Positions 59,031-64,000 of a DNA stretch of 64,000 bases are shown here, in pieces. The notes below the pieces were generated by a model, which saw nothing but the letters and a program-made list of their open reading frames with translations, was not told where the DNA came from and did not search any database. Position numbers and translations under genes: made by a program. This stretch comes from Microglena sp. YARC (Eukaryota > Chlorophyta > Chlorophyceae > Chlamydomonadales > Chlamydomonadaceae). Positions within the stretch are counted from its first letter, which is position 1; each line of letters opens with the position of its first letter. The stretch covers positions 40,285,974 to 40,349,973 of the forward strand of contig CM039464.1 of NCBI GenBank assembly GCA_022414725.1, in the 5' to 3' direction.

Positions 59031-60288
59031 TTACATGAGATTTTTTTATTGGGAGCCCTTGCTGACCTCAAAAATGTGACGCAGCCTGACATTGCGTCAA
59101 TAGTTGCTATAAAATATGAGCAGCTAAAACAGCATGCAGCCTGTGGGGCACTGTTAAATGCAGCAGGCGATTCTATTATGCTTCACTAATTTTTTGCGTG
59201 TCTTGCTTTCTTTGCAGAGTTGCTTTATTGCTTGTTAAACCCCTGTGAAGATTTGTAAATGGTTGGAAGAGCCCTCCCGGACGTAGTGGAGAGGGCTCGT
59301 TTAGGGTCTACCATGACCTGTCCCATGGCAATGTATATGAAGTAATGAATGAATGAATCAACGATACGATGGGGGGGGCGGGGGGGTTTACGTGCGCATG
59401 ACGGATGAGTAGAGGAGACGCATAGGGGCATTTATTGGCTGCCGGTCGAGGACAGATCATTATTCGGCGTTGCGTTGCCTTCGGAATTTTTTGGGGGGTC
59501 GGAGCTGACAGCATGCTGTCCATGCGCTTAATAATTTCCCATCACAAGACTTGTTGACTGCGCTACGCGAAGGCAGTTGAAGGAGTCGGGAAGGGATCTG
59601 AGGGGAGGGTACGCGCGCATTTGCTCGCGTTTCGTATGCCTCGTGGTTCGGCATGGTTCTGGTGAGTGGCCTGGGGTAGGGCGCTGGTTGCGCCCATTCC
59701 AACGTGGGAAGCTACTGACACATCAGAATGCATGAGTTGCGCGAATTGCCGACTTTGGACGGTTTGGACGGGCAGTGGACGACCCATCATTATTTGGCGA
59801 TGCAGCTCCCGTGCTGAGCGCATGATTGGATTTACGGCCGGAATTCTCATTTCATGCGAATGGTCAATTCTCGCACAGCAGTTCCCCTTGGCTTTCATCC
59901 GCCGTTGAACATTTCCAAGCTCTACAGCGCAATCTATCATATCAGCAAAATTAGGGGTAGGGCAGTGGCGATGAAGGGCATTACCGCGCGGGAGAGAGCA
60001 GCACTGCGGGTTTGGGACAGGGCGATCATCTTCGCAAAAAGCTAATAGAAGGCAAGTGGGACAAAATAGCGGAACAAAGCAGAATGGAGCTGAATGCATC
60101 CGTCATCGTATTGTCGGTCATAATTCTTCCGGAGACGGTTGAAATCGGTTGAACTCAGTGTGGTCAAGCCACCAGACGCAAGCGGCTGAGATCTGGGCTG
60201 AGATCAGAGCAGGCCAGAGCGGCCAGATGCAATTGACGGTTGGCGCGGCAGGCACGGGGGTCAGGTGAACTCGGCAAGAGGGGGGCCT
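59031..60288. other. Mostly unique sequence with unassigned frames
   Basis: A 178-codon minus frame (59,563-60,099) is the longest not explained by a repeat, but it has no recognisable domain, and plus-strand frames of 60-80 codons overlap it. A plus frame ending at 59,189 (FLLGALADLKNVTQPDIAS) could be a last exon. I cannot decide between these. Confidence 0.25.
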
Positions 60289-60352
60289 CCCCCCCCCCCC
60301 CCCCCCCCCCCCCCCCGCCCCCCCCCCCCCCCCCCCCCCCCCCCCGCGCCCC
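60289..60352 (+). repeat. Long poly-C tract
   Basis: 64 bases, C except for three G. True length uncertain. Confidence 0.9.
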
Positions 60353-60688
60353 AAACTTTGGAGGATTATGACTTTTTTCTGCTGGGCCAAATTAAGAAAT
60401 AAAACCGGATTATTCATCTTCTCTATGATATCTACTAAGTTTGGATGATGGGGTCATTTCTGGTTTGAAGTTGCCCCCCCCCTGACATACCGTAGTAATT
60501 ATATTTTGTACCATGTGTTCCATAGACAATTGGAGTTCTCTGCACGGGCGATGTGCTGTGCTCTTTTGCAGTCTCGTCTTTTGACGCCAATCTTGACAAC
60601 CTGCATGCGTGAGAAACTAAGAAGGAAAGAAATGAAAGGAAAGGAAACATTGCAATATTACAAAATGTATTGGTAGTTTGGTACCAGT

Positions 60689-60893
60689 CAGGGTACTTCA
60701 AAGCGCGCACTTTTGCGCTTTTGAGCGCTGACTTTTTGACCCCCTCTGCGCTTTAAGCGCCAGTTTTTTTTGCAACTCTCTATGGGGGGGCCGCACCAAG
60801 CAATTTTTGCGCTTTTTGCACTACAAAGCGCAGTCTTTTTATTTTCAAGTGCGCTAAAGCGCAGGCCAAATTTGGCAGTTTGGAAGTACCCTG
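60689..60893 (+). mobile_element. hAT-like MITE hATN-1, copy 2
   Basis: 205 bp, CAGGGTACTTCAAA to TTTGGAAGTACCCTG, the best terminal inverted repeats of the family. Flanks GTACCAGT and GTCCAGTA match if one base is missing. Confidence 0.85.
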
Positions 60894-61007
60894 GTCCAGT
60901 ATTCAATGAGTCAGAAAAATGACAAAGAGCCAAAGAGCAAGTTAGCCAATGAGTTATTGGTAGTTTGGCCATCAAATTGATCACTGTACCACGAAGTCAG
61001 GGCCCCT

Positions 61008-61121
61008 CGTCCGGGCTAAGACAATTGTTTGGGGTTCAGTTCATCAGTGCCTTTTTCTTTTTAAGCCCTTCCTAAACACGAATTGGGCAGCAAATCCATT
61101 TAGCCTATTTGCCTACCCCTG
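61008..61121 (-). repeat. Small dispersed element F, copy 3
   Basis: 114 bp from CAGGGCCCC to GCCTACCCCTG, inverted relative to 27,717-27,835 and sharing 'tggggttcagttcatcagtg'. Confidence 0.6.
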
Positions 61122-61276
61122 GAATGTCACTTACGTTTTACATGTATTTAAGTATATTGTAACATAACATACATTTCATACAGGGTACACCTAGCTATGA
61201 ATAAATTAAAGTTATTGTTTGAAGTTACAGCCGGCGCAAATCCAAGCTTTCAGCAAATTCGAAAACTATTTTGTAG

Positions 61277-61373
61277 GGCAGTGGCAAAAAGCCATTCAAT
61301 TGAATCCTCAGTGTCGCTGAGTTTGTATCGACTGGGAGACCCACCTCCTGGGGTGGGAGGAAAGCAAAGAAGA
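61277..61373 (+). mobile_element. SINE-like repeat E, copy 2 (partial)
   Basis: Has GCCATTCAA, GAATCCTCAGTGTCGCTG and GGGAGACCCACCTCCTGGGG but lacks the ATTCCTTTCA tail. Confidence 0.6.
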
Positions 61374-61562
61374 GATGCGGCAATATCCGACAATGTAACA
61401 GTAAGCTATGTACCCATTACTACCCTCTCGGCAGATGCTCCTTTGCGTTTACAAGGGTAAGATAAGAGCAAGCCTAGCTTGCAGTCTATAAGCCATGCGG
61501 CTGTAGGAGATCCTACAGGTCCTGCTGCAACAGTGCACTAGCTGGCTATCAGGCCCAGCCAC

Positions 61563-61690
61563 CAGGGTACTTCCAAGCGCACGCTTTTGCGCGCTGCCTT
61601 TTTTGAAGCCCAAACTTCGCGTTTTGTGCAGTTTTTTGCAACTCCCTGTGGGCGCAGCAAGCATTTTTTGCGCTTTTTGCACTACAAAGC
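61563..61690 (+). mobile_element. hAT-like MITE hATN-1, copy 3 (3' truncated)
   Basis: Starts CAGGGTACTTCCAAGCGC and stops after 'tgcactacaaagc', without a right terminal repeat. Confidence 0.7.
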
Positions 61691-61796
61691 ATTACTACCC
61701 AACAACAATGAATGACTCACACGCAGTGTACACAATATTTCACATGGCGGGAAATCAAGTGTATTGCGATAATGCAATAATGCAATTCGGCGTTGC

Positions 61797-61905
61797 AGGT
61801 CATTGTCAACCGCGATGGTAGCTTGTCCAGTTGAGGTAGGCTCCCCACCCGCGTATGACGGGCTCCCTTAACACCACGCCCCACCAGGCGTTATCATTAC
61901 CAATA
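61797..61905 (+). mobile_element. SINE-A, 5'-truncated (copy 7)
   Basis: Begins 'aggtcattgtcaaccgcgat', includes 'tccagttgaggtag' and ends 'ccaggcgttatcattacc'. Confidence 0.75.
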
Positions 61906-61962
61906 ATGCAATAAAACAATTACGCAATGATACAATAGCGCAATCATGTGTGTGGCATTGGC

Positions 61963-62172
61963 ATTTTGGCGGAAGCCCCCCTTCTGGGGGCAGGAGCCCC
62001 CATGTTTACCCATATCTCCATCCATCCATCCATCCATCCATCCATCCGTCTGACCGTGATGAAGCCCGACACGTCAGCCAACGGCCTCGTAACTAAATCG
62101 CTTCCGTTGCCACCAGTCGCTCCCTCGTGATCACTCTCTGCCATTTTTTAGCGTCGCAGGCGACGCTGCATA
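61963..62172 (-). mobile_element. SINE-like family B, copy 3
   Basis: Complete from the GCGTCGCAGGCGACGC palindrome (62,152-62,168) to GGGGGCTTCCGCC. An internal ATCC microsatellite (62,008-62,048) corresponds to the GGACGGACA box of other copies. Confidence 0.75.
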
Positions 62173-62250
62173 GAACTTGTCCAACATGTGGCATGTGCCA
62201 TGCACTCAGGGAACTGGCCTTTTCCCGGAATGTAGGTGAAAGGCCCGTTT

Positions 62251-62575
62251 TGTGACATCAGTACTGTCCTACTGTGCTGTACAAAAATCAAATCTTGTTT
62301 AGGTGCGCCTATCCTCTTGTGGCTGCACAGTCTCGAGATAGTGCTATGCGCACTAAGTGGTTGTGACATCAGTACTGTCCCACATGTGCAGTACAAAATC
62401 AACTTGTTTAGGTGCCCCTATCCTCTTGTGGCTACACAGTCTTGAGATAGAGCTGTGCACATTACAGTGTTGTGACATCAGTACTGTCCCACATGTGCAG
62501 TACAAAATCAACCTTGTTAGGTGCCCCTATCCTCTTGTGGCTGCACAGTCTTGAGACTGTGCTGTGCACAATATG
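62251..62575 (+). repeat. ~110-bp tandem repeat, three units
   Basis: Units start with TGTGACATCAGTACTGTCC at 62,251, 62,362 and 62,471 and include CTATCCTCTTGTGGCT. Confidence 0.95.
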
Positions 62576-62663
62576 CGGTATTACTATTTACGTCTCTAGC
62601 TACAAATGAATACAAGGACGGTGGCATGGGACGATGTCTTGTGAGTCAAGCCTGCGCTTTTGT

Positions 62664-62770
62664 AGGGGGGTGCGCCTACTCTTTTGTAGGAGTGGCAACG
62701 CCATTCAAACCGAATCCTCGGAGTCGCTGGCTTGTTTAGGGGGGTTAATTCCTTTCACAACTACAAATGA
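62664..62770 (+). mobile_element. SINE-like repeat E, copy 3
   Basis: Has GGTGCGCCTACTCTTTTGTA, GTGGCAACGCCATT and TTAATTCCTTTCACAACTA in family order. Confidence 0.7.
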
Positions 62771-62771
62771 A

Positions 62772-63085
62772 TAGGGATCAGCATTATGATAGCATGTGAT
62801 GCCGGCAGTTACCATATCAGGGTACTTCAAATGGCCAAATTGGCCAGCGCTTTAGCGCACTTGAAAACAAAAAAACTGCGCTTTGTAGTGCAGAAAGCGC
62901 AAAAAATGCTTGCAGCGCCCACAAGGGGTTGCAAAAAACTGCGCTTAAAGCGCAGAGGGGGTAAAAAAGTCAGCGCTCAAAAGCGCGCGCTTTGAATTAC
63001 CCTGTACCATATACATTATCATATGATGCAATTTGTATGTATCATACTCGCCTTTGGTCAATATCATATGATATGCCGGTCCCTA
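62772..63085 (+). mobile_element. hAT-like hATN-3, copy 3, split by hATN-1
   Basis: TAGGGATCAGC to GGTCCCTA, flanked by CAAATGAA and CAAATGTA (7 of 8 match). Its interior is interrupted at 62,818-63,004. Confidence 0.8.
62818..63004 (-). mobile_element. hAT-like MITE hATN-1, copy 4, nested
   Basis: 187 bp, CAGGGTACTTCAAA to GAATTACCCTG, flanked by a perfect 8-bp duplication TACCATAT (62,810-62,817 and 63,005-63,012). Inverted relative to the other copies. Confidence 0.9.
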
Positions 63086-63182
63086 CAAATGTATGCAAGG
63101 ACGGTGGCATGTGAAAAAGTCCCGTGAGTCAAGCCTGCACATAGCCAGTGCCTGCCATGGTAGGGAGCCACTGTTTCATTTT

Positions 63183-63228
63183 CGGGCTACTCGCAGCAGC
63201 TTCCAACCAGCTCCACTAGCCAGCCAAT
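63183..63228 (+). repeat. Short dispersed repeat G, copy 3
   Basis: GGGCTACTCGCAGCAGCTTC followed by CAGCTCC and AGCCAGCC. A fourth copy lies at 63,820-63,862. Confidence 0.5.
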
Positions 63229-63451
63229 GGGCCAAACCCAATGCTTGCAGCTGCATTGGAATGCCTGTGGTGCCAAATTTCAGACACGCTAGCTAGCTTC
63301 AGGTGTGGCCCAAGGGTGGGTGAAAGGAGAGGCCTAGAAGCTGCTACTTGCAGCTAAAAAAAGAAACATAGCAGGGAGGGTGTCTGCAGTGGTCAACAGG
63401 GGTCATCGTGAATGTTCGTTTGGTCAAGGGTCAGTATCTCCCACCGACCCC

Positions 63452-63570
63452 AAGTGCGCCTACTCTTTTGTAGAAGTGGCAACGCCATTTGAGCTGAATC
63501 CTCAGTGTCGCTGGATTGTGTAGGGAGACCCAACTCCTTGGGTAAAATTCCTTTCACAACTAAAAAAAGA
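63452..63570 (+). mobile_element. SINE-like repeat E, copy 4
   Basis: The most complete unit: GTGCGCCTACTCTTTTGTAG, GTGGCAACGCCATTTG, CTCAGTGTCGCTG, GGGAGACCCA and ATTCCTTTCACAACTAAAAA. Confidence 0.7.
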
Positions 63571-63609
63571 ATGCTGCGCATAGCCAGTGCCAGCCAGCAC
63601 TGTTTCTTT

Positions 63610-63812
63610 TTTGGCGGAGCCCCCCCTCCTGGGCGGCGGGAGCCCCCAGATTCACCCATTTGTCCGTCCGACCGACGAAAAAATTAAAGCTTGCCATGTC
63701 AGCCAACTGTCTCATAACGATCTGGCTTCGGGCAGCTCCATCGTTGCCACCTGTTGTTCTGTTGCCAACACACTCTGCCAATTTCTGTGTTCCTTGCGAC
63801 TTTGAATAGGAC
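63610..63812 (-). mobile_element. SINE-like family B, copy 4
   Basis: Runs on the minus strand from CTATTCAAAGTCGCAAGG to GGGGGCTCCGCCAAAA. It contains the GTTGGCTGACATGGC box. Confidence 0.7.
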
Positions 63813-63894
63813 TTGCTTGGGCTACACATGGCAGCTTCCATCCAGCTCCAATTGCCAGCTACCAATTTTTCTACCTGAGCCTGCGCTTGTCATC

Positions 63895-63999
63895 TTATTC
63901 ATCTTTGTCATCTTCATCCTCATGCTCTCTAGACCTCTCCTCCCTATCTTCCTTATCCTCTTCATCCTCATCATCTCCAGGCCTCTCCTCCTTATCTTC
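63895..63999 (-). CDS. C-terminal end of a highly acidic protein, cut by window edge
   Basis: Open minus-strand frame of 34 codons running in from the window edge to a TAA, almost all Glu, Asp, Lys and Arg (for example DDEDEEDKED). It may be an acidic tail of a nuclear or chromatin protein, or simply a TCC/TCATC repeat read as protein. Only the last codons are visible. Confidence 0.3.
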   Translation of the reverse strand, partial: EDKEERPGDDEDEEDKEDREERSREHEDEDDKDE

Positions 64000-64000
64000 C

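Noticed and set aside
62251..62575. CRISPR-like array
   Set aside because: The units are contiguous 110-bp tandem repeats without unique spacers, in a eukaryotic context.

Overview
This is a eukaryotic nuclear window made almost entirely of mobile and repetitive DNA. I see no rRNA, no intact tRNA gene, no CRISPR array and no bacterial operon layout. Several features hint at a green alga (Chlorophyta, perhaps volvocine): a broken spliced-looking gene for a secreted proline-rich matrix-type protein, a degenerate ankyrin-repeat gene, and a non-LTR retrotransposon whose domain set recalls the dual-endonuclease elements first described in Chlamydomonas. That placement is an inference from style, not proof. 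Nearly every long reading frame is cut by single-base insertions or deletions, many in homopolymers, which could be decay, uncorrected long-read errors, or both.

Layout. (1) 1-14,861: the 3' part of LINE copy A, its flanking module, a full-length head-to-tail copy B, then the flanking module again. (2) 14,862-17,290: SINE-like repeats and an ankyrin-repeat pseudogene on the minus strand. (3) 17,294-23,436: a decayed Ty3/gypsy chromovirus on the minus strand with two ~0.9 kb LTRs and a terminal chromodomain. (4) 24,942-29,343: the proline-rich gene model, with introns full of minisatellites and small transposons. (5) 29,938-31,020: SINEs and fragments of other LINEs. (6) 31,021-43,450: another flanking module, LINE copy C carrying a nested 5'-truncated LINE of another family, and a fourth flanking module. 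(7) 43,375-64,000: a 1.6 kb G-rich satellite, then a dense mosaic of SINE-like families, three non-autonomous hAT-like families with 8-bp target duplications, minisatellites, long G or C runs and GT-rich low-complexity DNA.

The dominant element encodes one polyprotein of about 2,550 codons. Its order is a possible cysteine-protease remnant, an AP endonuclease, a reverse transcriptase, a PCIF1-like domain, RNase H, a CCHC knuckle and a PD...E nuclease-like domain. The small families are likely moved in trans: several SINE-like repeats end in one common 3' tail, and the hAT-like elements have no coding capacity. Nested insertions give a relative order of events at several places.
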